DNA of 64,000 nucleotides from Calothrix sp. NIES-2098 (GCA_002368175.1 AP018172.1:1734001-1798000), one strand, 5' to 3'; positions 42,945 to 52,950 are shown, numbered from the stretch's first letter. Notes: generated from the sequence alone by a model not told the origin. Program-made: numbers and translations.

Positions 42945-45074
42945 CTATATCTCTGAAGATAAACCTATGCGAAAAGTAAACCCAGGACTATAAATCCGAT
43001 TCACACGCTCGTATTGTTCGCCTAGTAAATTTTCTAAGTAAACAATCAATCCTAAATTTCTATTTAAAGGAATGCGACCACTCAAATCTAAATTTACAAA
43101 AGATGGCGCGAAATCTGTAGGCCTGTCACCAGCTTTGGCAAAGATGGATCTACGAGCGCCACTGTTGTAAGTAATATACAAATTAGCCTGCCATCCTGAA
43201 TTTTGATAACCAATACCTGTTTGCAGTACAGAATAGGGAATTAAACCTAACTGTAAGCCTTTTTCATCTCCGGTCTTAATTTGGGCATCTGTATAAGTGT
43301 AGTTGATAAAAGTTGACCAACCCGGAGCAAATTTTAATTGTAACGCCGCCTCTAAACCATTAGTATCTACCAACCCAATGTTTTGCCATTTTCCAGCTAT
43401 CACTCCTAGGCGATTGTCTAAACTACTGCCAAAGTAAGTAAACTGTCCAGTTAAATTCTCTGAAAAATTGATATCGACTCCCGCAGTCCAAGAAGAACCT
43501 GTTTCTGGTTTTAAATCGGGATTTGGTTCCCAACCATGAACCGTATCGTAAACATATAACTGATCTAAACCAGGATTGCGCTGTCCTCCAGCCCAACTAC
43601 CACGCACAGCAATGCTTGGTGCGACAGCATAACGTAAACCGACACTAGGATTTAAATAATTGCCAAATTGTCCATCAAAACTTTGTCTCAGCCCTAAATC
43701 TAACGAAAAATTCTTGCTGATATTTAAAGTATTAACTGCAAATAAAGCTGTGGTAAATATACTCCTATATTCAGTTTCGTTATTAGCAATTCGATTAGGG
43801 CTGGTACTTAAAGTATTACCAGATAAATCGGTATTTTTTAAATCCAACCCCCAACGCAATTGATTATTGGAAGTTAATTTCCAGGCATGATCTAGCCTAG
43901 CTGTTAGTTGTTGTGTGTCTAAAATACCTGTACGATAATATTCCTGTCCTTGAAAAACTGTAGGGCCATACGTACTGAAATAATTTTGGTTATAACCTAA
44001 TGTAGTTGTCAGAGTAGAATTTTCTCCACGACCTAACTGAGTTTTCCAAGATAAGCCAGTATTCAGTCCATCATGGTCTAATCGGTCTCTTTGTAGAGGA
44101 AAGCCGAAATAAATTAAACCTCGACGACTGCTTAATTTAGTAATATCAAAATTGAGGGAATTTCTTTTATCCAAATCTACGCCAATATTTCCAAAGTAAG
44201 TACTTGTGGCTGTATCTGCATTGAATAAAAATCCCTCAGCATCGCGGTTTGCTGCTCCTACGGGAACGCGGTAACGGTTATCTGTAAAGTATCTTTCAAA
44301 ACTGAAATTGTACTTCACGGAACCAGTAGAGCCACCATAACTCACTTGTTGATTGTTTTGACTTAATGAGCCAAATTCTACACTACTACTCAATTTAGGC
44401 TGGCCATAACCTTCTTTGGTGATGATATTAACAACTCCTCCAAAAGCTGAAGAACCATATAAAGTAGAAGCAGCACCGCTATATAGTTCTACTCGCTCAA
44501 TCGCTTCTACAGGAATACTATTTAAATCAGTTGCACCATGATAAGTATTGACATCGTTATTAATTCTTCTACCGTTAATCAAAAATACAGACTGATTAAT
44601 TGAAGCACCTCGGTAATATGTACCTGTGTGAATATCAGCACCATGTCCTGCATCATTAACAGCAAAACCTGGCATTCTTTTTAAGATATCAGCTACACTA
44701 TTAGCACCTTGTTTTTTAATTTCTTCTTGCTCGATTACATAAGTTGGAGTGGACTTAGGTAAAGTGTCTTCTTCTCCAATCACTTCGATAGTGATGTCGG
44801 CATTATCTGTAGAATTTGAGTCTTGTGTTTCCTCTTGTATTGGTTGAGTTTCCCGGTTAATTTCACCCGGTGTAGATTCTTGTGTTAATAATTCAGCATT
44901 ACTAGCGGGTAGCTGAATATCACTTAAATCGGGAATATTAGAAATTATTTGATGTAATTTATCAGTAGGTTTCTGGTTAATTTCAGTTTCGACAGACAAA
45001 GCAGGAGCTGCTACCAGTAAGCTTTGTAAAATAACTGGCAGATGCAGAAAAAGACACTTATTCACGTTTCTCAC
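42945..45074 (-). CDS. TonB-dependent outer-membrane receptor
   Basis: A 709-residue precursor. A signal peptide (LFLHLPVILQSLLVAAPALS) is followed by a linker rich in Thr/Glu/Ser (about 50-100). The plug domain starts near 95 (ITIEVIGEEDTLPKSTPTYVIEQEEI, DILKRMPGF, RGASINQSVFLINGRRINND). The beta-barrel runs to the end (final FRIGLSSEI, with YERVNRIYSPGFTF). The plug order RMPGFAVNDAGHGADIHTG resembles BtuB/vitamin B12 or siderophore receptors. It imports large substrates across the outer membrane using TonB-ExbBD. No Fur box or cobalamin riboswitch was recognised upstream, so the substrate is open. Confidence 0.9.
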   Translation of the reverse strand: MRNVNKCLFLHLPVILQSLLVAAPALSVETEINQKPTDKLHQIISNIPDLSDIQLPASNAELLTQESTPGEINRETQPIQEETQDSNSTDNADITIEVIGEEDTLPKSTPTYVIEQEEIKKQGANSVADILKRMPGFAVNDAGHGADIHTGTYYRGASINQSVFLINGRRINNDVNTYHGATDLNSIPVEAIERVELYSGAASTLYGSSAFGGVVNIITKEGYGQPKLSSSVEFGSLSQNNQQVSYGGSTGSVKYNFSFERYFTDNRYRVPVGAANRDAEGFLFNADTATSTYFGNIGVDLDKRNSLNFDITKLSSRRGLIYFGFPLQRDRLDHDGLNTGLSWKTQLGRGENSTLTTTLGYNQNYFSTYGPTVFQGQEYYRTGILDTQQLTARLDHAWKLTSNNQLRWGLDLKNTDLSGNTLSTSPNRIANNETEYRSIFTTALFAVNTLNISKNFSLDLGLRQSFDGQFGNYLNPSVGLRYAVAPSIAVRGSWAGGQRNPGLDQLYVYDTVHGWEPNPDLKPETGSSWTAGVDINFSENLTGQFTYFGSSLDNRLGVIAGKWQNIGLVDTNGLEAALQLKFAPGWSTFINYTYTDAQIKTGDEKGLQLGLIPYSVLQTGIGYQNSGWQANLYITYNSGARRSIFAKAGDRPTDFAPSFVNLDLSGRIPLNRNLGLIVYLENLLGEQYERVNRIYSPGFTFRIGLSSEI

Positions 45075-45448
45075 ACCAGGTAAAAACAGTCACTAGATGC
45101 TATTTTTCCGGTTATTTCTTGTAGATGTCAAAAGACAAGCCGTCGTAGTTATCCCCAGCCTTAAATACGAGAAATCTTATAGTAAAATGCAGCTTTTCAA
45201 GATTTGATAATTTTATTATATGTCACATTAAGCAATAAGTATAATTTCTTACTTGTCCCGAAATGTCAGCGATCGCGATTTTGATGCATATTTAAGGTAA
45301 AGATGAAATTATAGATTTTATCTAGTAGCCCACACTTGAGTCCTGACTAGGAGCGATCGTCAATTTCTTACAAGTTGTAAATGGGAACGAATAATTCTCA
45401 TCAACAAAATCTAGTATAAAAAAATACTTATTATTGAAAACTAGTAAT
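45075..45448. other. Gap between divergent TonB receptor and CHASE2-kinase genes
   Basis: 374 bp, AT-rich, two promoters expected. I looked for an iron (Fur) box and a cobalamin riboswitch on the receptor side and saw neither clearly. Confidence 0.5.
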
Positions 45449-47641
45449 ATGTTAAATTTCAAAAATTTATTTACACAGCCAGCTATTATTTCTAGTGCAG
45501 TAATTACAGTTTTACTGCTAGGAATTCAGAAAATACGAGTTTTAGAGCCGTTAGAATTGAAGGTTTACGACCAGATGATGCAAATGCGAGCCGATCCTGG
45601 GATAGATCCGCGTTTGTTGATTGTGGCAGTAGGGGAAAAGGATCTGCAAAAATGGAACTGGCCACTTTCTGGTGAAGTTTTAGATCGGGCATTAGGTAAA
45701 CTTGAGGAATATGAACCGCGAGCCATTGGTTTAGATATTTTTCGTGACTTACCCGTACAACCAGGACACGAAAAACTACTCAAACGCCTACAAGAAAGCG
45801 ATATTATCATCCCTATATGCAAACATTCTGAAGCAGCAAGTTCTGGAAATCCGGGAACACCACCCCCCCAAGGAATCGAAGCAGAAAGAGTCGGATTCAG
45901 TGATGTTGTCGAAGATACTGATGGCGTAATTCGTCGCAATCTCTTATCAGTCAGTACAGATGCTAACGATCCTTGTCAAAGTGTGTCTTCCTTAAGCTTG
46001 CAATTAGCACTCAAATATTTAGCAGTAGGAGGTATTCAACCGCAATTTACTGCTAACCGAGAACTGCAACTGGGTAATATTGTATTTAAACCTTTACAAC
46101 CTCATGCAGGGGGTTATCAAAAAGCAGATACAAGTGGCTATCAAATTCTGCTTAACTATCGTTCTCCCCATCAAATTGCCCAGCAGGTTACAATTACGCA
46201 ACTGCTTACAGACCAAGTAAAACCAGATTTGGTAAAAGACCGTATAGTTTTGATTGGTTCCACAGCAGCTAGCCTTAATGATATTTTTAATACACCTTAC
46301 ACTACTGGGAAGTCAGATCGTTCTGGCAAGATGTCAGGTGTTGAGATTCATGCTTACAGCGTTAGTCAGATTTTGAGTGTGGTTCTCAACAAGCAGCCTT
46401 TGTTTTGGTTTTTACCCAGTTGGGGAGAAGTTTTGTGGATTTGGGGATGGACTCTAGTAGGTGGATTAATAGCTTGGCGTATTCAACATCCAGTTGGCTT
46501 AGGACTGGCAGAAGCAACAACATTAGTAGCTTTATTTGGCAGCAACTTTGTGATTTTTACTCAAGCAGGGTGGTTTCCGGTAGTATCTCCCGCCTTGGGA
46601 TTAATTGCTGCTGCTGGTAGCGTATTAGCTTATACAGCCTACCAGAGTAAGCAAGAACAAGCAGCAATGATGCAACGGGTGCAAGAGCAAAAAGAACTAA
46701 TTGCTCAATTGCAAGTCCTTGCCAGACAGAGTGGAAGCACCGTAGAGCAAGAAACAGTACTGAGCAAAACCCTCTATCCACCAACCCAAGAAATTCCATT
46801 AACCACCACACTTAACAAACGCTATAAAATCGTTAGTAATTTAGGTGCTGGTGGATTTAGTTATACCTATTTGGCTGAAGATATCGAGCATCCAGGTAGT
46901 CCCCAGTGTGTGGTTAAACAGTTACGACCTGCCAGCCAAGATACAGAATATTTAACTGTTCTCAGACGCCTGTTCAAAACTGAAGCAGAAATTTTAGGAA
47001 TTTTGGGTAAGCATCCACAAATACCACATTTAATAGCTTTTTTTGAAGAAAATCAGCAGTTTTATCTAGTGCAAGAATTTATTTCTGGCTATTCCCTTAC
47101 TGATGAAATAACTCCTGGTAAGCGGTTCAAACAAGCTGAAGTTATAGCTATCCTTAAAGAAATTTTACAAGTGCTGGTTTTTATCCACAGCTACGGTGTA
47201 ATTCATCGAGATCTCAAACCTAGTAATTTGATTAGGCGCAAAGCAGATGGACACATTGTATTAATTGACTTTGGTGCAGTGAAACAAGTTCAACCTCAAG
47301 AACAAGAAACTCAAACTATTGCTATTGGTACACCAGGTTATGCTCCATCCGAACAAATGAGTGGTCAACCCACACTCAACAGCGATATTTATGCCTTGGG
47401 TATGATTGGCATCCAAGCTTTAACAGGGGTATACCCAAAAGTATTTCGCAGAGATACAAATACAGGTGCAGTAATTATCCAAGTTGAGTCTCTAACTAAT
47501 CAACCAATTTGGCAGTATTGGTGGGAATTAGCTGAAACCACAGAAGAATTTGTCAGAGTCTTAGACAAAATGGTACATCTAGACTTTACACAAAGATATC
47601 AGTCAGCAATAGAAGTGTTTAATAAGTTAGAAAATCTCTAG
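45449..47641 (+). CDS. CHASE2 sensor serine/threonine protein kinase
   Basis: An approximately 730-residue protein starting at ATG 45449 (an in-frame TTG 45434 adds five residues; neither has a clear ribosome site). An N-terminal helix leads into an extracytoplasmic CHASE2 domain (about 30-310: YDQMMQMRADPGIDPRLLIVAVGEKD, GLDIFRDLP). Three membrane helices follow (about 325-400), then a coiled stretch. The kinase domain begins near 460: NLGAGGFSYTYLAED, HRDLKPSN (catalytic D about 588), DFGAVK and GTPGYAPSEQ. It probably phosphorylates Ser/Thr proteins in response to an external signal. Target unknown. Confidence 0.92.
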   Translation: MLNFKNLFTQPAIISSAVITVLLLGIQKIRVLEPLELKVYDQMMQMRADPGIDPRLLIVAVGEKDLQKWNWPLSGEVLDRALGKLEEYEPRAIGLDIFRDLPVQPGHEKLLKRLQESDIIIPICKHSEAASSGNPGTPPPQGIEAERVGFSDVVEDTDGVIRRNLLSVSTDANDPCQSVSSLSLQLALKYLAVGGIQPQFTANRELQLGNIVFKPLQPHAGGYQKADTSGYQILLNYRSPHQIAQQVTITQLLTDQVKPDLVKDRIVLIGSTAASLNDIFNTPYTTGKSDRSGKMSGVEIHAYSVSQILSVVLNKQPLFWFLPSWGEVLWIWGWTLVGGLIAWRIQHPVGLGLAEATTLVALFGSNFVIFTQAGWFPVVSPALGLIAAAGSVLAYTAYQSKQEQAAMMQRVQEQKELIAQLQVLARQSGSTVEQETVLSKTLYPPTQEIPLTTTLNKRYKIVSNLGAGGFSYTYLAEDIEHPGSPQCVVKQLRPASQDTEYLTVLRRLFKTEAEILGILGKHPQIPHLIAFFEENQQFYLVQEFISGYSLTDEITPGKRFKQAEVIAILKEILQVLVFIHSYGVIHRDLKPSNLIRRKADGHIVLIDFGAVKQVQPQEQETQTIAIGTPGYAPSEQMSGQPTLNSDIYALGMIGIQALTGVYPKVFRRDTNTGAVIIQVESLTNQPIWQYWWELAETTEEFVRVLDKMVHLDFTQRYQSAIEVFNKLENL

Positions 47642-47674
47642 GCTGAGGTAGGGGGATAGGGTTCAGGATTGTCG

Positions 47675-47700
47675 TCACGGCTGGGGTTTCGCCACCCCTA
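47675..47700 (+). repeat. GTTTC-loop hairpin, degenerate copy 2
   Basis: GGCTGGGGTTTCGCCACCCCTAC: GGGG pairs with CCCC around TTTCGCCA, and outer TTGT/ACAA (about 47669 and 47700) also match. Same wording as the hairpins at 41598 and 61937, located after the kinase gene. Confidence 0.45.
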
Positions 47701-47777
47701 CAAATCTCCTTGCCATAACTACAGTTTATGTTAAAAGTCACATCTATTTAAATAAATGGGTTGAGTTAGCAACAGAG

Positions 47778-48191
47778 ATGTCAATACCGAAAAAAGGTAC
47801 GAGAAAGATAATAGTTGATGGAGAACCATTCATCTGGCTAATCCGAAGACAAGCTACCAACTGCCAAGCAGACTATACTGATGGACATATCCATGTTGCA
47901 GTAGAACACGCTACTGAGCATGGATCGGTATTAGTAATTATTACTGATAGGCTTCATCCACAGGGTTACAGCCTCACTAATAGCGAATTCGTGCCGATAC
48001 AACCTCAAGATGGAGTTACAGAGGTTCGAGCTTGGAGGATTGAGCCGAGGTATGAAATAACCCCAGTAACACCAAAAGATGTAGCGTTATGGATAAAACA
48101 AGCTATGCAAATAGGATGGTTGCCTAAAAAGTCAGGTATAACCTTTGAGGTTCGCGTTATTGACAATAGTATTATCAAAGCTGCAATGTAG
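47778..48191 (+). CDS. Conserved hypothetical protein, 137 aa
   Basis: A soluble protein starting MSIPKKGTRKIIVDGEPFIWLIRR, with HIHVAVEHATEHGSVLVIITDRLHP and a C-terminal PVTPKDVALWIKQAMQIGWLPKKSG. The layout (variable middle, DVAxWIxQAxxxGW near the end) occurs in a family of unknown function in several bacterial phyla, from memory. No enzymatic motif is seen. It lies 137 bp after the kinase gene and convergent with the aminotransferase. Confidence 0.65.
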   Translation: MSIPKKGTRKIIVDGEPFIWLIRRQATNCQADYTDGHIHVAVEHATEHGSVLVIITDRLHPQGYSLTNSEFVPIQPQDGVTEVRAWRIEPRYEITPVTPKDVALWIKQAMQIGWLPKKSGITFEVRVIDNSIIKAAM

Positions 48192-48214
48192 ACAAAATGT
48201 GACTTTGGTCATAA

Positions 48215-49414
48215 TTAAAGGTGTAATTCGCTCAGTGCTTTTGCTAAATATATATACTGCTCGAGCGTATTATAAATTTGCGCCGATATCCGCAGTAGTA
48301 ATTTTGGCGATTCATACCAAGGTATCACCTGTACTTGAATGCCAAATTTATCAAATAACTCATCGTGTACAGACATAAAATGACGGTTTTCCCATGCAGC
48401 AGACATGGGTATAACTGCCATAGAACCAATCATTTCATCAGGACAAGATGGTAAGACTTCTAGTGCTTGACAAAGTATTTGTCTTCCTTGCAATACTAGC
48501 TGATGATTTCGCTGCATTAATTCACTCCAGCCACCAGGTAGCAATGAACCCATAAAAGCGATCGCTTCTGGTATGCACATATAAGCGGTAGGATCGTCTG
48601 TACCAGTCCAATCGAATTCTAATTGAAAGCGTGTTTTATCAGTTCTGGGTGAATTTGCACCGTGGCTGATAGTGAGAGGACGAATATTTGGTTGTTTATT
48701 CCGTTGCACGTACAAAAACGCTGCTCCTTTGGGCGCACAGAGCCATTTATGGCAATTACCCGTGTAATAAGTTGCGCCAATTTCTTGCAAATTCAGCGGT
48801 ATCATTCCGGGCGCGTGGGCACCATCTATTAATGTATCGATGCCTTGCTGTTGCAATTCTTTAACTAATTGCTGAATCGGGAAAATCAACCCTGTTTGGC
48901 TGGTAATATGATCTAAAAGTACTAACCGTGTCTTAGCAGTCACTCGTCCCATTACAGCTGCTATTACCTGCTGTGGCGATTCAATAGGAAAAGGTATTTG
49001 TGCTACTACTATCCGCGCCCCAGTGCGACTGGCAATAAAATCTAGGGCATTACGGCAAGCATTGTACTCGTGGTTAGTGGTGAGAATTTCGTCTTCAGCA
49101 GCGAAGCAAAGGGAACGCAAAACTGAATTAACACCAGTTGTTGCATTGTTTACAAATACCAAATCTTGGCTATCAGCACCCACAAACTCTGCCAATTTGC
49201 TTCTGGCATTATCTAGCAGTGGTTCCCACTCTCTACCAAAAAAGCGTAGTGGTTCTTGCTCGAGTTGCGATCGCAATTTTTGCTGAACAGCTAGCACTGC
49301 TTTCGGGCAAGCACCAAAAGACCCATGATTCAGAAACGTCACCGAGCGATCGAGCGACCATAATTCCTGAAACTCCGAAGCATGAAGTTTGAAATGTGCT
49401 TTTTCATCCTTCAT
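48215..49414 (-). CDS. Class V aminotransferase, isopenicillin-N epimerase-like
   Basis: A 399-residue PLP enzyme of fold type I. The N-terminal NHGSFGACP is at 29-37, D197 in IDGAHAPG should contact the cofactor nitrogen, and K223 in GNCHKWLCAPKG is the Schiff-base lysine. This wording matches the CefD-like branch, whose members act as epimerases, cysteine desulfurases or lyases. The exact reaction is unknown. A tRNA-Asn gene lies just upstream on the same strand (24 bp). Confidence 0.88.
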   Translation of the reverse strand: MKDEKAHFKLHASEFQELWSLDRSVTFLNHGSFGACPKAVLAVQQKLRSQLEQEPLRFFGREWEPLLDNARSKLAEFVGADSQDLVFVNNATTGVNSVLRSLCFAAEDEILTTNHEYNACRNALDFIASRTGARIVVAQIPFPIESPQQVIAAVMGRVTAKTRLVLLDHITSQTGLIFPIQQLVKELQQQGIDTLIDGAHAPGMIPLNLQEIGATYYTGNCHKWLCAPKGAAFLYVQRNKQPNIRPLTISHGANSPRTDKTRFQLEFDWTGTDDPTAYMCIPEAIAFMGSLLPGGWSELMQRNHQLVLQGRQILCQALEVLPSCPDEMIGSMAVIPMSAAWENRHFMSVHDELFDKFGIQVQVIPWYESPKLLLRISAQIYNTLEQYIYLAKALSELHL

Positions 49415-49437
49415 ACTTTATCCTTTATCTTATTTAA

Positions 49438-49509
<72 letters not shown>

Positions 49510-49650
49510 TTGCTCACGATTTATTATAGTAATGGTAAGAGATAGGTTTTGGCAAGTACTGCTGCGAAATTTTTTTTAAATACTGAATTTGATGATTTTT
49601 GCAGCCAAAACAGACTCTGGATTTAAAGCAGAGACTCTTAATAATGAAAT

Positions 49651-50211
49651 TTATTTCAATTCCATCCGCAGTTCAGCCAGACGCTGACGAGACTTGGCAT
49701 CTATGGAATTAGCTAAAAATCTGCTATTGGATTTTTTGCGTGACTGATACCGATGTCGCATTCGACAAACAGTAGTTTCCACTTCGCCACAAAGTTGTTG
49801 TGCGGACAACCATTCAGCTCCATACCCCTGTACCATCAGCTGCTGTGCCCGATCTGATGTGGCGACAATCACGCGAGAAATTCGAGATTGTGCGATTTGG
49901 TAGCGTAAAGACGCACAAAATTTCTCAATGTATGTATCTGCCGTTTGCCCAAAATCAGTGTAATGAACTGATAAAAGCTCTGTAATAATTTCTTTATTAC
50001 AAGAGGTATTTTGATATTGAGCATCGAAAATTATTTGCGTGTCATAACCTTGAAACGAACTATAACTAGTCATCGTTTCAACTAATTCTACTCGTGCTGC
50101 TTCTAGTCCTGCATTATCACGAGTTCTTTTTAGACATGGCCAAGCGCCAATTATGTTGTAGCCGTCTACTAACAAAACGGCTTCGGGTGAGGGACGGGGC
50201 ATGGTTTTCAA
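49651..50211 (-). CDS. NYN domain (YacP/Rae1-like) ribonuclease family protein
   Basis: A 186-residue protein of PIN-like NYN type. It begins with VLLVDGYNIIGAWP (14-27, the first acidic residue D17) and has QIIFDAQYQ, TADTYIEKFCASLR and VIVATSDRAQQ, giving the expected cluster of aspartates. The Bacillus relative Rae1 cuts mRNA at the ribosome. A basic C-terminal region (RHRYQSRKKSNSRFL) could bind RNA. Likely cytosolic. Start and length agree with relatives I recall. Confidence 0.85.
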   Translation of the reverse strand: MKTMPRPSPEAVLLVDGYNIIGAWPCLKRTRDNAGLEAARVELVETMTSYSSFQGYDTQIIFDAQYQNTSCNKEIITELLSVHYTDFGQTADTYIEKFCASLRYQIAQSRISRVIVATSDRAQQLMVQGYGAEWLSAQQLCGEVETTVCRMRHRYQSRKKSNSRFLANSIDAKSRQRLAELRMELK

Positions 50212-50419
50212 TCACAGTTATATAGAGTTGGCAAGATTCGTTCATAACTTTATATAGTAATTGAAGCATTGCTTGTAACACTATGTTACACACTATGAAA
50301 GTTGTGCTATTAGATTATGTAAAAACATGAAACGCGCCTTTTTAAAGCGCGTTTGAGTTCTTTAAATTATTGGTGTTGGATTATGAGCTTCAGACAAAGA
50401 ACTGGAAAAATAGAGATTT

Positions 50420-51097
50420 TTAAGATGTAGCTTTGTCTACTTCCATCAAACGTTGTTTCAGGCGCAGTGCTTCACCTCGATCTACAAGAGAGCCATTTTC
50501 TAACAAGAAAGCTCCGTCACAGTAATTTAACTCATCAAGGCGATGCGTTACCCACAAAGCTGTGATCCCGCGAGTTTTCACCAGGCGACGCACGCTAGCT
50601 ACCAAGTCCAGTTGGCTATCTGGATCTAGTAAGGCAGTGGGTTCATCTAATAATAGGACTTCACAGCAACGGGCGATCGCACCAGCAATTGCTACTCGTT
50701 GTTTTTGTCCGCCACTGAGCGCATAGATCGGCCGTCGTTGCAGGGTTTGCAAATTCACTGCTCCTAGAGCCTCCTCTACTCTTGCTCTGACTGTAGCAGG
50801 CGGTAATTTTTCTTCCACTAATCCAAAAGCCACATCTGCACCAACTGTTGGCATTACCAGTTGATGGTCGGGATTTTGGAAGACAAAACCAACGGGATGT
50901 AAAACCCGAATCTCACCTGATGTGGGAGCTAATAGTCCCGCCAGCAGTCTGAGTAATGTTGATTTACCACTGCCATTTGTACCCAAGAGCATCCAAAACT
51001 CACCTCTGGGTACTTTTAAAGAGCAAGATTTAATTGCTGTCTCGCCACTAGGCCAATTGAACTGTAAATCCTTAACCTCGATGCCCACTTCCACCAT
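50420..51097 (-). CDS. ABC transporter ATPase of the energy-coupling-factor (EcfA/CbiO) type
   Basis: A 225-residue ATPase. Walker A GTNGSGKST is at about 39-47, the Q-loop is VFQNPDHQLVMPTVGADVAFGL, the signature is LSGGQKQR, Walker B is VLLLDEPTALLD, and the H-loop is WVTHR. The Q-loop wording NPDxQ is typical of ECF-type importers for vitamins and metals. No EcfT or substrate-binding (S) gene is adjacent, as is often seen in cyanobacteria. The next gene upstream (51111) is a small conserved protein separated by 13 bp, so they form an operon. Confidence 0.9.
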   Translation of the reverse strand: MVEVGIEVKDLQFNWPSGETAIKSCSLKVPRGEFWMLLGTNGSGKSTLLRLLAGLLAPTSGEIRVLHPVGFVFQNPDHQLVMPTVGADVAFGLVEEKLPPATVRARVEEALGAVNLQTLQRRPIYALSGGQKQRVAIAGAIARCCEVLLLDEPTALLDPDSQLDLVASVRRLVKTRGITALWVTHRLDELNYCDGAFLLENGSLVDRGEALRLKQRLMEVDKATS

Positions 51098-51110
51098 TTT
51101 TCTACCCTGC

Positions 51111-51383
51111 TCACTCAGTAGTTAGGGCCACAAAACCAGGTGGTCTACCACTACTAGTAGTGACACCATCTTTCTGAAGAATCTGCACTCCAGAAATTTC
51201 ACTAGCACGAACAGCAATTTTTTTCTCTGTCTTGCCTTCGCACTTGAGTTCCACAATGTCAGGATTACCCGATCGCATTGCTGCCAAAATTAGTTGGTAG
51301 ACAGCTTCAGCATCTTCTGCTGACTTACGTTGCACCGAGATTGGGTAAGCTGTGTTTCTGACGGTTAAGTCGATAGTAAACAT
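51111..51383 (-). CDS. Small conserved hypothetical protein, 90 aa, upstream of EcfA-type ATPase
   Basis: A 90-residue soluble protein (MFTIDLTVRNTAYPISVQRKS.., DIVELKCEGKTEKKIAVRASEISGVQILQKDG). A beta-strand-rich first half and a conserved VRASEISGVQ segment suggest a small cyanobacterial family, but I cannot name it. It is 13 bp upstream of the ATPase gene and so may be functionally linked. No transmembrane segment. Confidence 0.65.
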   Translation of the reverse strand: MFTIDLTVRNTAYPISVQRKSAEDAEAVYQLILAAMRSGNPDIVELKCEGKTEKKIAVRASEISGVQILQKDGVTTSSGRPPGFVALTTE

Positions 51384-51694
51384 TTAGCATTCATCAATTT
51401 AACTGTAGGACTCATTCTAGCGCTAGCTGCCTTACCTCAGGTGGGTACAAGTCTGTCAGATACATTCAAGGGTAGAGTTCAAGGCTTTTGTGTGGTTATT
51501 GAATCTGTAAGACGCCCAGCTGTTAGTAACGGGCTTGTTCTTCTTCAGATAAGAGTAGCTACGTAAACAAAAGATCTACATTACTCTCTAAGCGGACTAA
51601 TCTGTATAAATATTAAATTAAATTAAAAATCCCCTGGAAAAATTAGCGATTTACACCTAAGATAATTAGAGACAGTAAAAAATTGTTAAGTGGA

Positions 51695-51749
51695 TTGACA
51701 ATTCAGTTCACTTTCTGGTTATAGAAGCCAAACAACGGCGATCTATAAT
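51695..51749 (+). promoter_or_regulatory. Candidate psbD promoters
   Basis: TTGACA at 51695-51700 and TTATAG at 51719-51724 are spaced 18 bp. A second -10 TATAAT at 51744-51749 lies 45 bp upstream of the psbD ATG. Both are good matches to sigma-70 elements. The remaining 300 bp of the 51384-51694 gap shows nothing else. Confidence 0.55.
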
Positions 51750-51794
51750 ACAAAAGTCAAAACCTGTACTTATAACATTTGGAGATTTGCTCTA

Positions 51795-52850
51795 ATGACC
51801 ATCGCAGTTGGACGCGCCCCCAGTAGAGGGTGGTTTGACGTTCTAGACGACTGGTTGAAGCGCGATCGCTTTGTATTCGTAGGTTGGTCAGGGATATTAT
51901 TGTTCCCCTGCGCATACCTAGCACTTGGCGGTTGGCTGACCGGAACAACCTTCGTCACGTCATGGTACACCCACGGTTTAGCATCTTCGTATTTAGAAGG
52001 TTGTAACTTCATCACAGTAGCCGTATCCACCCCAGCAGATAGTTTGGGACATTCCCTGTTATTGCTGTGGGGACCAGAAGCCCAAGGAGACTTCACCCGG
52101 TGGTGTCAACTCGGCGGCTTATGGACATTCGTCGCTCTCCACGGAGCCTTTGGTCTAATTGGCTTCATGTTGCGGCAATTTGAAATCGCCCGTCTGGTAG
52201 GCATTCGTCCTTATAACGCATTGGCATTCTCGGCTCCCATTGCGGTATTCGTCAGCGTCTTCTTGATGTACCCCTTGGGACAATCGAGCTGGTTCTTTGC
52301 ACCCAGCTTTGGTGTAGCGGGAATCTTCCGGTTCATCTTGTTCGTACAAGGTTTCCATAACTTCACCCTCAACCCCTTCCATATGATGGGTGTTGCTGGT
52401 GTGTTGGGTGGTGCATTGTTGTGTGCGATTCACGGTGCCACAGTCGAAAACACCCTATTTGAAGATGGCGAAGCAGCAAACACCTTCCGCGCCTTCAACC
52501 CAACGCAATCAGAAGAAACCTATTCAATGGTGACAGCAAACCGTTTCTGGTCACAGATTTTCGGGATTGCGTTCTCCAACAAACGCTGGTTACACTTCTT
52601 CATGTTGTTTGTGCCAGTCACCGGTTTGTGGATGGCAGCCATTGGCATCGTCGGTATCGCTCTCAACTTGCGGGCTTATGACTTCGTATCGCAAGAATTG
52701 CGGGCGGCTGAAGACCCAGAATTTGAAACATTCTATACCAAGAACATTTTGCTGAACGAGGGTATCCGCGCTTGGATGGCTCCTCAAGATCAGCCCCACG
52801 AACAATTTGTATTCCCTGAAGAAGTTCTACCTCGTGGTAACGCTCTCTAA
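51795..52850 (+). CDS. psbD: Photosystem II D2 protein (PsbD)
   Basis: A 351-residue D2 with five helices. Counting from the start, the redox tyrosine TyrD is Y159 in FLMYPLG, its partner is H188 in GFHNF, the chlorophyll ligand is H196 in NPFHMM and the iron ligand is H213 in AIHGATVENT. It is one residue shorter near the N-terminus than the usual 352. D2 binds the photosystem II pigments and quinone QA together with D1. In most cyanobacteria one psbD copy overlaps psbC; here no psbC follows. This is therefore the stand-alone copy, which is often a stress- or light-induced duplicate. Confidence 0.97.
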   Translation: MTIAVGRAPSRGWFDVLDDWLKRDRFVFVGWSGILLFPCAYLALGGWLTGTTFVTSWYTHGLASSYLEGCNFITVAVSTPADSLGHSLLLLWGPEAQGDFTRWCQLGGLWTFVALHGAFGLIGFMLRQFEIARLVGIRPYNALAFSAPIAVFVSVFLMYPLGQSSWFFAPSFGVAGIFRFILFVQGFHNFTLNPFHMMGVAGVLGGALLCAIHGATVENTLFEDGEAANTFRAFNPTQSEETYSMVTANRFWSQIFGIAFSNKRWLHFFMLFVPVTGLWMAAIGIVGIALNLRAYDFVSQELRAAEDPEFETFYTKNILLNEGIRAWMAPQDQPHEQFVFPEEVLPRGNAL

Positions 52851-52900
52851 TAATGATGTGTTAATTTCCCTTTAGCATTCATCATTACCCCATTCTTCAA

Positions 52901-52932
52901 AATCCCTCACTTTTAAAGTGGGGGATTTTTTC
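52901..52932 (+). terminator. Intrinsic terminator of psbD
   Basis: AATCCCTCAC (52901-52910) pairs with GTGGGGGATT (52918-52927), with one G-U, around TTTTAAA, followed by a T-run. Confidence 0.85.
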
Positions 52933-52950
52933 TATGGTTTTAGTTTTTTA

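Noticed and set aside
45075..45433. Cobalamin riboswitch or Fur box upstream of the TonB receptor
   Set aside because: I looked for a GCCACTG box and for GATAATGATAATCATTATC-like sites and saw neither convincingly.
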